64,000 bases of DNA, taken from the NCBI RefSeq assembly GCF_000344685.1, contig NW_006920417.1, positions 1,365,776 to 1,429,775 of the forward strand, read 5' to 3'. Positions 47,027 through 57,583 of the stretch are shown here, in pieces (position 1 is the first letter of the stretch; each line of letters opens with the position of its first letter). Both the position numbers and the translations under genes were made by a program. The DNA is from Gloeophyllum trabeum ATCC 11539 (taxonomy: Eukaryota > Basidiomycota > Agaricomycetes > Gloeophyllales > Gloeophyllaceae). Under the pieces are notes generated by a model that saw only the letters and a program-made list of their open reading frames with translations, made no database searches and had not been told where the DNA came from.

Positions 47027-47237
47027 AACTATCCCGTCCGAAGCTGTTTTCTATGTAGGTGCGGCTCGGATGAACACCTACGAACACGTCCGACCCTCTG
47101 CGGACAAGCCGAAAAGACGCGGGTGGCGGCTGTGCCACCTGCGTGCCGTCGGAACGTTCCGAGAAGACCCGAATTTCGATACTTAGCCGAACTCTCCCGT
47201 CAGTGTCACAAGAGATTACAAGCCTGTGCCGCCGACA
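47027..47237. promoter_or_regulatory. Candidate bidirectional promoter
   Basis: About 211 bases separate the ATG of the Zn2Cys6 factor (minus) from the likely ATG of the oxygenase (plus). No other gene fits between them. Sharing of control elements is inferred from the spacing only. Confidence 0.45.
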
Positions 47238-48890
47238 ATGTCTTTAGTGAACGCAGCGGATAGCTCAGACGTGGCTTTTCTCCACATACCAATAATGTTG
47301 GTACCAGTACCTGTGTAATCATAATAATGCAGCGTCTAATGCAGCAGACATTGCCATTCCACTGGCAGCGACCTGCAGCACATCTCCACCAGAGACCCAA
47401 GCAAGAGAGGCCAACTAGTAGACCAGATAAGGCATGCTTGCATCAACGTCGGGTTCTTCTATGGCGAGTAATCTCCAAGAGTGTTCCGACGGATGAAGGT
47501 TCTCATCAATATTACTTTCAGTGAAGAATCACGGTATACCGGAAGAGACAATCCAAGAGGCTCTTTCGGCGACGAAACGCTTCTTTTCCTTACCTCTCGA
47601 GACAAAGATGAAGGTCTGAACCCCCGGCATGCATAGCAACGTGTTGAGATACTTAGACTGCTAATGATGTGACACAGGTAGACATGCGTGCGACGCCCAA
47701 TTTCAAGGGATACAATCCTCTCTTTTCTAGCAACAATGACCCGAATGGTGCGAAGGACATGCACGAAGGATTTGAGTTCGGTTGGGAAGAGCTGAACCCG
47801 AAGGAGCTTGACGAGAAACGCGCCAACGACGGCGTTATGGCCGGAAATAACGTCTGGCCGCGAAAAGACGATGCCCCGCACTTCAGAGAAGCCGTCTTAA
47901 CGTACTAGTAAGTCAGCCAGTATGCAGAGTCGGTGCAGACTAGACGCGCTCAATGGATTCTCGTAATCCCTATGTGTAGCCACGAGGCTGTGAAATTAGG
48001 GAAGTCGCTCTTCCCGCTGTTTGCACAAGCACTCAATTTACCGGAGAATTTCTTCGACGACAAGGTGCGCTTTCTAGCTCTAGCCTCATGCCCCCATCTC
48101 GTTTTTGTGGATCTCTTGGGGAAGCATCATGATCGTCGACTAACCCTAACATCATTCCAGACCAAGAATTCGGCGGCGCTCATGCGGGTGCTGCATTATC
48201 CCCCGCAGACTCCAAACATTGACGATAAAGTGCTGGGGATTGGTGCCCATACCGAGTAACTAACCTGTTTCCGTTTGCACGCAGCTGATTGACTGGCGTG
48301 CCGCTAGCTGGGAGGTCAGCTTTCCTCGTGCAGCAATGGTCGCGACAGTACTCATGGTGGATGATCTCCAGTGCTTCACACTCCTCTACCAACAGACAGA
48401 TCCGCCTATTCAATCCTTGCAGGTTCTCAACGCATCCAAGCAATGGATTGATGCTCCTCCTATTCCGGGGACACTCGTGGTAAAGTGTGTTCCTCATTAC
48501 CTTTCGCGGTCCTGTAAGTTTAGCTCACCTAGTGTATAATAAGCTTGGGAGATCAATTTGCACGGTGGACGAGTCAGTCTTTCGTTTATTAGTGTTTCCG
48601 TTGATACCGACCGTTTACGCTTGGCAAGACGATATCTTCAAGTCGACCGTCCACAGGGCGGCAAATAGATCGGGGGCCGAAAGGTATTCTATCCCTTTAT
48701 TCTTCGGGACAGACTATGACGTACGCCTGGAGGTGAGTGTGCATGTCTTACGCGTAGCTGGCTATTGTTATTGACACAAATGCCGAAGCCGATCCCAAGC
48801 TGTGTTTCTCCCGACAGACCGCCAAAGTACGAGGTCATGACGGCTGGGGAGTATGTTAAAGAAAGACTGAAAGCAACTTACGGTCATTGA
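47238..48890 (+). CDS. 2-oxoglutarate/Fe(II) oxygenase, isopenicillin N synthase family
   Basis: The first exon is tentative (MSLVNAADSSDVAFLHIPI). Firm parts: DQIRHACINVGFFYVKNHGI, formed across a GC-AG intron (47464-47521); RFFSLPLETKMK; FKGYNPLFSSNNDP; FEFGWEELNPKE; SLFPLFAQALNLPENFF; LMRVLHYPP; VLGIGAHT (first iron His); CFTLLYQQ; LQVLNASKQWIDAPP; GTLVVNLGDQFARWTN; and FKSTVHRAANRSGAERYSIP with the second iron His and the RxS motif that binds 2-oxoglutarate. The protein ends ERLKATYGH. The iron-binding Asp after AHT lies across an intron whose acceptor I could not place with canonical AG. About 340-360 residues. Substrate unknown. It is divergent from the regulator gene. Confidence 0.82.
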
Positions 48891-49318
48891 ACGAATGAGG
48901 AGCTAAGCGTCTGGCGTAGGTCGATATCACAGGGGGCTAGGCTGCGCGACAAGGTATAACATCTTGTGTGCGTTCCGGGTAGGCAACGAAACTGCTCTTC
49001 TGATGGCATGACAAACCCGTCCGGCGCCATCGCACCGAGCCCTACGCTGCTCAAAAAGAACGCGGCAATGAAGAACTATGTTTTGGAATAGGTTGAGATA
49101 AATGCTCCTCCAGTCTGGTGGAAAACATATAGTCGCAACATACTTGCTGTATATAGGTTAGCGTTTTTGAATGCCGCGGAGGAGCGCGGACTGATCGGTC
49201 ATAGTACCAGTGGCAGTGCTACCGGCAATCACGGCAACGCCCGGGAATGAGTTCGCACGGGTGATTATTGCAACTTTTCGAGCAAATTCCATTTCGGCAA
49301 ACTCTGTCCCTTACCACA
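48891..49318. other. Intergenic
   Basis: No gene supported. It contains the upstream region of PRMT3. Confidence 0.5.
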
Positions 49319-51583
49319 ATGAGCGTTCACTTGCCCCCCTCCGCTCTGGAGAATCTGCCCAACAACGAGGACAGAGAGTCCGCAAGCAGCGGCTCTGAAG
49401 TCGAGGATGAAGAGGACAACAATTTCGACGACTGGGTTTCGGAATCTGTAGAAGAGCAACCCTGCGTCTCACTATTCGACGAGAAGACCTTATCATCGGT
49501 CAGTGAGGCATTGAAGTACGACAAGGAAGTTCATGGGTTCGACCTGGATTTAGTGTGCTCGAATCTCTGTATGTATCCAGGTTTACCTAGCACATTCTGT
49601 TGCTAATTCTCTCTAGCCCTGGATTTCCATCAGCGAATCCGATTGATCAATTACATCCGAAAGCAGGTAAGTCGTAGAGTCGCATATCGATCTATCAACT
49701 TCAATGAATCAAAGCCAAGAAACCCTCAGCCGCCGAGGTGTCCAATTTGAAAGGCGATGAGGCATTCTTTGCATCCGATGAATATCTCTTACCGGCGTTA
49801 GAAGACGATCCGCTGTTGCGTAAGTCCTATTCCTCAATCGCAGGGCTCTGTCCTACTGGGTAGCTGTTCTGCGGAAGCTCTTTGAAGCTCGTAGGAAGCT
49901 GCTAGCTATGGTCGAGTTCGCCCAGTCCTCCGGAATCAGTTGCTAACGAAAGCAGAGGTTCAAAATGATGATTGGTCTGACGAAGAAGGTCCGAGTGTCG
50001 CTCAGCCTGAAGATCTCAAAACGGCTATTCGGAGAATCAAGGCCCTGGAAAATGAATTGTCTCGAGCTAAGCAAGACTTATCCGACTACAGAGCGCTTGT
50101 CAGTCGCCAGGTGGACCTTGCGAGGCTTGTGGATGAGCTGGGAGATGCTGCGGGACCAAGTTCGCAACCGGTTCCCCGAGATGATGACTCGCACTACTTC
50201 GAGAGCTATGGCGAAAATGGTCGGTCTACTTCACTCGGCGAATTTGACGAAAGACTGATGGATAGTGCAGATATCCATGCCGTCATGATTCAAGACAAAG
50301 TGCGCACTGCAACATACGCTTCTTTCATCATGGGCAGCCCAGCGCTCTTCAAGGATGCCGTTGTACTTGATGTCGGCTGTGGCACAGGTATACTCTCTCT
50401 ATTTGCTGCGCGTGCGGGTGCAAAGCGGGTCTTTGCCGTTGACGCCAGTAAAATTGCAAACAAAGCAAGACAGATCGTCAAGGATAACGGGTATGAGGAC
50501 GTGATCACGTACGTAGTATTTTGGGTATTACAGTGACATCCACTGACGGCGGTCTTTGCACAGCGTTATCCAGGGCAAGATAGAAGATATCTCCCTACCG
50601 GAGGGGATTGAGAAAGTAGACGTGATCGTCTCGGAATGGATGGGATACGCTCTGCTGTACGAGTCGATGTTGGACTCTGTATTAACTGCGCGTGACCGAT
50701 TCCTTCGGCCTGAGGGAGTCCTGGCGCCTAGCCAGTGCCAGATGATGTTGTCCCTCTGCGATGCCAAGGAAATTTACAAAGAGAGGATCAAGTTCTGGAG
50801 TGATGTTTATGGTATGCAGCTCGTCGACGTACCTCGCGCAGTTTGTTGACCTGTATTCCAGGATTTGACCTGTCAGCAATGTCAGAAGATGTCTACCACG
50901 ATGCCGTTATGGATGTAGTTGGGCCTGAAACTCTTGTTAGCGAACCCTATTTAATAAAAGTATGTCGTGTCTGTCGATTCGCCGCTTACTTGGTCTGACT
51001 CTCATATTGCCGTAGGATCTTCACCTAGGGAGCGTATCACCACGCCAACTTTCGTTTACCTCCTCATTCACGCTGGTCTCTACGTCGGACCGACGCACAA
51101 AAGTGCACGCATTCATCCTGTACTTCGATACTTTCTTCACCTTGACTGGGCAGCCTATCCCGGAGGGTACTGAAGTACATATCGTAAACCAGGGCGATGC
51201 TATTCTAGCTGAGGTGTGGCCAGTAGGAGCGCTCCCTGGCAGGGCACCCAAGCCAGTACGGAGGGAGAGTCAGGGTGAGGGCCTAAAGAAGGAGAAAATC
51301 ACTAGCTTCAGCACTGGGCCCAGGAGCGAACCGACGCACTGGAAGCAGACGCTGTTCTTCTTGAGGGAGCCTATAGTCGTAGAAGAGGGTAGGCACCAAA
51401 TTTTAACTCGGGCGACCTAGGCGCTGATCATATTGTCTAGGGACTGTTGTCTCCGGTACTTTCCATTGTCGCAAGAGCGAAGGAAATTCAAGAGAACTGG
51501 ACGTTGAGATTCATTACACCGTGAAGAATGAAGGGGACAAAGAACCGGGGGATGTAGTGGTGCAGATGTTCAAAGTGCGGTGA
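49319..51583 (+). CDS. PRMT3: Protein arginine N-methyltransferase 3
   Basis: Uses S-adenosylmethionine to make asymmetric dimethylarginine, with ribosomal protein S2 (uS5) as the classic target. Eight or more exons from the ATG at 49319. The N-terminal part is acidic with [20 protein letters not shown], which stands where animal PRMT3 has its C2H2 finger; the paired cysteines are largely gone. A coiled coil ([19 protein letters not shown]) comes next. Catalytic parts: [44 protein letters not shown] (motif I), VFAVDAS, the double-E loop [43 protein letters not shown] (replacing the THW-loop start) and [14 protein letters not shown]. It ends VVVQMFKVR. Confidence 0.93.
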
Positions 51584-52032
51584 AAAGAAGGCCATGCGTG
51601 AAGTCCGTTAATGTATTACTGCTATCCTTTAGAAGATGATAATATTCGTCCAACATAGATTGATCAGACTTGGCTTGAAATGTGTAAGTCCGACAACGAT
51701 CGGGCGTGACTGGTTTTCGGAAAGTCGCGGTAGGATCATCAAGTCAAGTACAGAGAAGCGTGTCTGCAGCGCATGTTGAGACGACCTTCAGAGTCGTTCC
51801 TCCATCGTCAATCGGACGGAGGCTGACCGTGGCTGACTTGGCTGGCCGGTGAGGCTCACTGACGACGGGAGTCTGCCGCCCGTCAACCGCCTCCCTCGCC
51901 AGCCGCCGTCAACCGGGCCAGATCAACATAAATACGGCAGCACCATGTCATTGTAACTTCACCTCCTGCCCTCACCTCCCTCACGCGTGTTCCCTAGTTG
52001 CTAGAGACACTACCTCCACCCTCACCTTGATC
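51584..52032. promoter_or_regulatory. Hydrolase paralog promoter region
   Basis: From about 51780 the sequence resembles, on the opposite strand, the promoter of the intact hydrolase at 22116-22410. A TATA-like ATAAATA occurs about 105 bases before the ATG at 52033. The first 200 bases hold the PRMT3 3' region. Confidence 0.5.
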
Positions 52033-52207
52033 ATGCCTTCGACAGCGCGCTTTGTATCCCTCCTGGGATTCGTCTCTCTAGTCATGGCTGCTCCAAGTGC
52101 TAACGGTAGTGGAACATCCAATCAGGCCGGATACGTCCCTCGCGTTGGTCCTCCGAACGCGAACTGCACACGTCAGACATACCAGCTGGATATCACTAGT
52201 AGCAACG

Positions 52208-53219
52208 CAGGCTCCTAAAACCATCCGTCTCCGCGTCCTCGATCCTCTCTGCTGAGGCGTATGTGAAGATGTTATGTAATAGGGCTTATATAATGCAACT
52301 TATTTATAGATGTATTTCCTAATTAAGACGACTAGTGAGGATGAGGACGCTCTGAGACGGCTGGCCCAACTCGTCGTCCGAGGTTTTACCGGAATTATGT
52401 AAGGCAGCTAAGCGACTAACGACGCGTCGGTTTACTGCCGGTTTGTCGACTGCCCAATTCGGATTTTCGAAGTGGCTTTCTCGTCGCACCTCAGCTGCCT
52501 TTGTCCTCTGCTCGCACGCGTGTCGATGGCGGAGCATATGAATTCAGCATTTAATAGAAAGACACTGTCTGGTGTAGTAATAATACATAAGGAGTCTAAG
52601 GGTCTTTTGCTTTGTATTCTCGATGGATAGATTATTTTGAATACATTGGTAAAGGGCAAGCACCAGGCTCTTCAATGAAAAGTAGCCTGACACCTTATGA
52701 CATGAGATATTATGTTTAATCTCATTTGATTTCGCTAAAGAGATGGAGACAGTAGTTTCTTGAATCTTGTAGTAAATAATTGTTCACTATTTTCTTTATT
52801 GATATGGGGGAGACTCGGTGGAAGTGCATGCAATCCACAACGCAGATGTAATACATTATTTTGTTATTAACAGCTTTATTGCCGTCCACGCGCGTGCGAG
52901 CAGAGGACAAAGGCAGCTGAGGTGCGACGAGAAAGCCACTTCGAAAATCCGAATTGGGCAGTCGACGAACGTCGATAAACCGGCAGTAAACCGACGCGTC
53001 GTTAGTCGCTTAGCTGCCTTACATAATTCCGGTAAAACCTCGGACGACGAGTTGGGCCAGCCGTCTCAGAGCGTCCGGATCCTCATCCTCACTAGTCGTC
53101 TTAATTAGGAAATACATCTATAAATAAGTTGCATTATATAAGCCCTATTACATAACATCTTCACATACGCCTCAGCAGAGAGGATCGAGGACGCGGAGAC
53201 GGATGGTTCTAGGAGCCTG
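52208..53219. mobile_element. Non-autonomous MULE-type element, 1012 bp
   Basis: Long terminal inverted repeats of about 310-330 bp start CAGGCTCCTA and end TAGGAGCCTG. They differ by one base near the tip plus small insertions near 52345 and 52440. The flanks carry an exact 9-bp target duplication, GTAGCAACG, at 52199-52207 and 53220-53228. Removing the element and one duplicate restores the hydrolase codons for SSNVVFQNV. Long repeats plus a 9-bp duplication fit Mutator-like elements. The middle (about 52525-52885) has no transposase frame, so it must have been moved by an enzyme encoded elsewhere. A diverged relative ends at 509. Confidence 0.92.
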
Positions 53220-53427
53220 GTAGCAACGTCGTATTTCAGAATGTGGACAGTAATGCCAACGAGGTACGTCTATATGGTATAGCCAGCTACACCATACTGA
53301 CATGCGTGTTCAGACATATTTTACGAAGTTACTCCAAGTCTTCTCACCTTTGCCCGTGAACTTCAGTCGGGAGTATGAGCATGCCGACAAGCAGCAGCTC
53401 TCACGGTCCTACTCCATCTCTGGCACG

Positions 53428-53775
53428 NNNNNNNNNNNNNNNNNNNNNNNNNNNNNNNNNNNNNNNNNNNNNNNNNNNNNNNNNNNNNNNNNNNNNNNNN
53501 NNNNNNNNNNNNNNNNNNNNNNNNNNNNNNNNNNNNNNNNNNNNNNNNNNNNNNNNNNNNNNNNNNNNNNNNNNNNNNNNNNNNNNNNNNNNNNNNNNNN
53601 NNNNNNNNNNNNNNNNNNNNNNNNNNNNNNNNNNNNNNNNNNNNNNNNNNNNNNNNNNNNNNNNNNNNNNNNNNNNNNNNNNNNNNNNNNNNNNNNNNNN
53701 NNNNNNNNNNNNNNNNNNNNNNNNNNNNNNNNNNNNNNNNNNNNNNNNNNNNNNNNNNNNNNNNNNNNNNNNNNN
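53428..53775. other. Assembly gap (348 N)
   Basis: A run of N. The 474 bases before it (52954-53427) recur without visible change after it (53776-54249). The simplest reading is two contig ends that overlap but were not merged. Confidence 0.95.
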
Positions 53776-54249
53776 TTGGGCAGTCGACGAACGTCGATAA
53801 ACCGGCAGTAAACCGACGCGTCGTTAGTCGCTTAGCTGCCTTACATAATTCCGGTAAAACCTCGGACGACGAGTTGGGCCAGCCGTCTCAGAGCGTCCGG
53901 ATCCTCATCCTCACTAGTCGTCTTAATTAGGAAATACATCTATAAATAAGTTGCATTATATAAGCCCTATTACATAACATCTTCACATACGCCTCAGCAG
54001 AGAGGATCGAGGACGCGGAGACGGATGGTTCTAGGAGCCTGGTAGCAACGTCGTATTTCAGAATGTGGACAGTAATGCCAACGAGGTACGTCTATATGGT
54101 ATAGCCAGCTACACCATACTGACATGCGTGTTCAGACATATTTTACGAAGTTACTCCAAGTCTTCTCACCTTTGCCCGTGAACTTCAGTCGGGAGTATGA
54201 GCATGCCGACAAGCAGCAGCTCTCACGGTCCTACTCCATCTCTGGCACG
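53776..54249. repeat. Apparent exact duplicate of 52954-53427
   Basis: Offset is a constant 822 bases. It contains the right end of the MULE-type element, the 9-bp duplicate, the rest of hydrolase exon 1, intron 1 and the start of exon 2. It is probably an artefact of the gap next to it and not a biological duplication. Confidence 0.85.
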
Positions 54250-55433
54250 CTGTGCACTCCAAAAGACGTCCAACTGAAGGACGTCGAACACGTGCAATAC
54301 CTTATCCATGGTGTTGGCTTCGATTCGAGGTCTGTCGCAGCCTTTTCTAGACCATCCGACCGATTCTTACTGTCCACGGCCAATCAAGCTACTGGGACTT
54401 TGCTGTACCAGGCAAGGACGAGTACAGCTATGTCAGCGCAGCAGCTGACGCAGGTTATACCACCTTCCGCTACGACCGTTTGGGCACCGGCCTTTCTGAA
54501 CATCCGTCGGATACTTACAAGTAAGGGCACGCAGTTCGATATAATAGATATAAGACTGATGTCGACTTCAGTGAGGTACAGGCACCGACTGACCTCGCAA
54601 TCGCCACTAAGCTTCTGAGTATGCTGAAGGACGGCCAAATCGGCGGCCAAAAATTCTCTAAGGTCGTGGGTGTCGGTCACAGCTATGGCTCGGAGCAGGT
54701 ACAAGCCTTGTCAGCCACCGTGCCTCATTTGCTAGATGGCATACTCCTTCAAGGATTCTCCATGAACGCGTACGTGTGATGCTGCTTGGTCAATTGCCTT
54801 GGATGCTGACGTTTCACTCCGCTCAGGACTGGAGGGAAGCAGCTGCTGACGTCGGGTGCTTACTCGACCGCCTCGCAGGTGTTCCCCGAGCGTTTTAAGG
54901 ACGCCGACCTTGCGAGCACCTACTTCGTCACGTTGGCGCCGCAGACTCAGCAACTGAACTTCTGGTACTTCCCCTTCTATTCCGACGCAGCATTCCAGCG
55001 CAACAGAGAAACCGAGCAGCCCGTGACGCAAGGTGTGCTGTTCACGCAAGGCGTCTTGATGCAGAATGCGACGCAGTTCACTGGCCCTGTTCATGTGGTA
55101 CGAGTTAGTTGGCCTAACATCCGTATCAGGTACTGATGATGCTTGATCATAGGTCACTGGTGCCGAAGACTGGCCTTTCTGCTTTTTGGATTGTTATGCT
55201 GTCCCGGCCAACAGCACCCGGAAGAGCATTCCCGAATACGTCCAGGAGCTATACCCGGCCGTCAGCGACTTCTCTGTCTACATCCCGGAGAACACTGGGT
55301 GAGTCGGCTATCCTCAGCTATACGCACCTCGTGGCTTACTCTTTATCCACAGGCACGCCGTGAATGCGCATTATTCCGCCCCGCAGGTATATCAGGAAAT
55401 GCTGGGCTTTGTGCGCAAGGTCCTGAGCGGTTG

Positions 55434-55886
55434 ATTAATTCTTTTTGCGGCGCTTTATCTATTATCTTCTACGTCTAGTATGGGTATTTGTGGGGGGGCT
55501 ATATTGTCGTACTGGGCATATTGGTATCTGATTGAATCCTTCTTGTGACCGACGTCGGAACAACTAACTGGTGCTCTTGGTTGGCCTGACTACCTGACCT
55601 TAGTCCCGAGCACTGGTTCGTGAAAGCCAGTGACACGCTAACCAAAGTAGCGATCCCAGCATATTGCAGCATCAACCAAGCTCCGACTTACGCGTGCCCA
55701 CCATTCTCGTTTCAGGACAGGATATATACATGTTTATCGTATCCCCTGGGCAAAGGAAGGAGTGCCGCTCACTTGTAGTTGTCTAATACTAGACGATCTC
55801 TGCTAGGTCGCTAGTCAGTGAAAGAGTAATGGAATTCGGAGGGTAGATTATATACCACAACTAGCCGGCATCCCTCATAGCGGATC
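55434..55886. other. Intergenic between convergent genes
   Basis: No gene seen between the hydrolase paralog (plus) and the unknown gene on the minus strand. Confidence 0.5.
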
Positions 55887-56717
55887 CTAAGTCTTGGATT
55901 TCATCGACTGCTCACCGTCAGATTTGGGAGCTTTCCGTGGCACAACCGGCGCCGCCGCCCCAAATCCAAAGGAGGAGGACAAGGCGGCGAAGGAAGACTC
56001 GTAGTCTCGTGAGGCAGAGGGTGACGAAGGGGACGGCTGCCCCATGACTCCTGCGCCTACCGCGTGCGACTGTGCTGTGATACTTGTCGAGGGTACGAGG
56101 GTAGTGGTCGTGGACACGAACGAAGCAGCATCACCGCTGTTCATATTTCCTTCGGCATTGGGAGCTTGGGGAGTATTCTGAGAGGCGCTATACGGTCCAG
56201 TACTTTGAGCACTGCATCTAGGAGAACATTATTACGCACACCAAGTACCTGGGTTGAGCTGGTTCCGGCGGGTTGGTCCGCCGACGGCGGGAGGGATTGG
56301 GCGCGGACGATTGCTTATTCCCCATGTGGTGGCAAATTGCGGGTGCGGAGTCAAGTAAGAAAAATCCGCAGAGACGACCTCCGTCTCTGAAGAAGCTTGG
56401 ACTTGATGCTGAAAGCAGTGAATGACTTTATATTCGCAGACTGAGACTTCCGAATCATCATGGCCTGCTGATATAACAGTGCTTTTCGAGTCCTGTGCTG
56501 CGAGTTCAGGCGCAGCGTACCGGTTCCTGAGAGCCAGCTGCATGTCAACATTGTCAATGTACAAGATTAGCTCCGAGCTGCTGCGTTCGGTCTTCCTTAT
56601 GGTAAGAGTTTCAGGCCCATGGCACACCGAAATTGAATAATCAGAGTGACCGTAACCACCGCCGGAGCGGGATGACTGATTCCGTGGCGACTCCATCTGA
56701 CTCGAGCGATGGCGCAT
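55887..56717 (-). CDS. Unknown Ser-rich protein
   Basis: Two exons can be joined on the minus strand: 56717 to about 56254 and about 56168 to 55887, giving NQLNPAPNAEGNMNSGD across the join. The product has a Ser/Arg/Gly-rich start, a more ordered middle (ELILYIDNVDMQLALRNRYA and VCEYKVIHCFQHQVQA), and a low-complexity Ser/Thr/Ala tail ending GEQSMKSKT. No domain recognised. Further 5' exons may exist in 56720-57000, so the start is provisional. Confidence 0.45.
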
Positions 56718-57583
56718 GTGGCTGCATTCAGGTAAGGAGGCTACCTCTCTCTCACAGCGGTCCCGGGGAATCGGACAATGTTAATGGTATATTCCCTTCC
56801 TGCTCCTGGTGGGTTTGTCCATGCGCATCTTGCCCAGAAGCAGACTAGCGAAGTGACTGTGCATGAATATGATTAGCACATCAGATAATCAATGCTAGTA
56901 CACCTACCTTCAGTACATGGCTTCTAGAATTGTAGGGTCGTGAACGTTGGTTCAGGTCATCGCTGGTTGTACTTGTGCGACGCGACGTGGCAATAACGCA
57001 AGCGCAAGTTACTGTAGACCGACGATGCATAATGGGCAGGTCGGGGACTTGTTCTGAGTTCAACATTCAATTCGACACCCGAAGGTGTCGAATCAGCTAC
57101 TTCGGATATACATTCTGCGTCTCAGCCCGAAAACCGTCCAGATTCCTACCATACAAAGCAGACTTGAAGGTGATGAAAGCTTGAACGGAGTCGATAAGGA
57201 GCTCCGCAGTCTGAATTACACAAGGTATGCAGTTTCGACTCTCGGACTTGGATATCCTCGAAAACCTAGCTACCTGACCTCTCCGAGCTGCGCGATGCAT
57301 AGCTGCGCCGCACTTGCTCATAACTCGACAGAATATACTAAGCTCCGATAAGGGCGGTCGAACAGTGCACAATAGCTGCGCATGCGCGTCATGTTCAACT
57401 TGACAAAATAACTGCGGATAGATCTTGGGTATCCTAGTCTTATCTAAGTACCTGCGCAGGGGAGCGTTTCAGAACATCGACTGCGTTATCAATACTAGTA
57501 CATGTACATGCTACGACACCCGCACTTTAAGTGAACGAGTTCTTTTAGGTGACTTTTCCCTAATCCTGATACCTCCATCAACC
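56718..57583. other. No confident gene
   Basis: It may include 5' exons of the unknown gene to the left. The remaining open frames have no support. Confidence 0.35.

Larger units (their letters stand above)
52033..55433 (+). pseudogene. Alpha/beta-hydrolase paralog interrupted by a TIR element
   Basis: This paralog of the gene at 20533-22115 has the same seven-exon plan. Exon 1 (signal peptide MPSTARFVSLLGFVSLVMAA, then NQAGYVPRVGPPNANCTRQ) is broken at codon 59 by the element at 52208-53219. As it stands the frame runs into the element and stops after SSNAGS. Beyond the element, the rest of exon 1 and exons 2-7 are free of stops. They keep YLIHGVGFDSRSYWDF, TFRYDRLGTGLSEH, the nucleophile elbow VGVGHSYGS, the EDWPFCFLD block and the C-terminal end VRKVLSG. 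This shows the insertion is young. A run of N and a 474-bp repeat in the middle are probably an assembly fault, so the true gene is about 0.8 kb shorter than drawn. Confidence 0.88.

Noticed and set aside
53302..53811. Open frames running through the N gap
   Set aside because: The residues are unknown bases and the flanks are an apparent exact duplicate.
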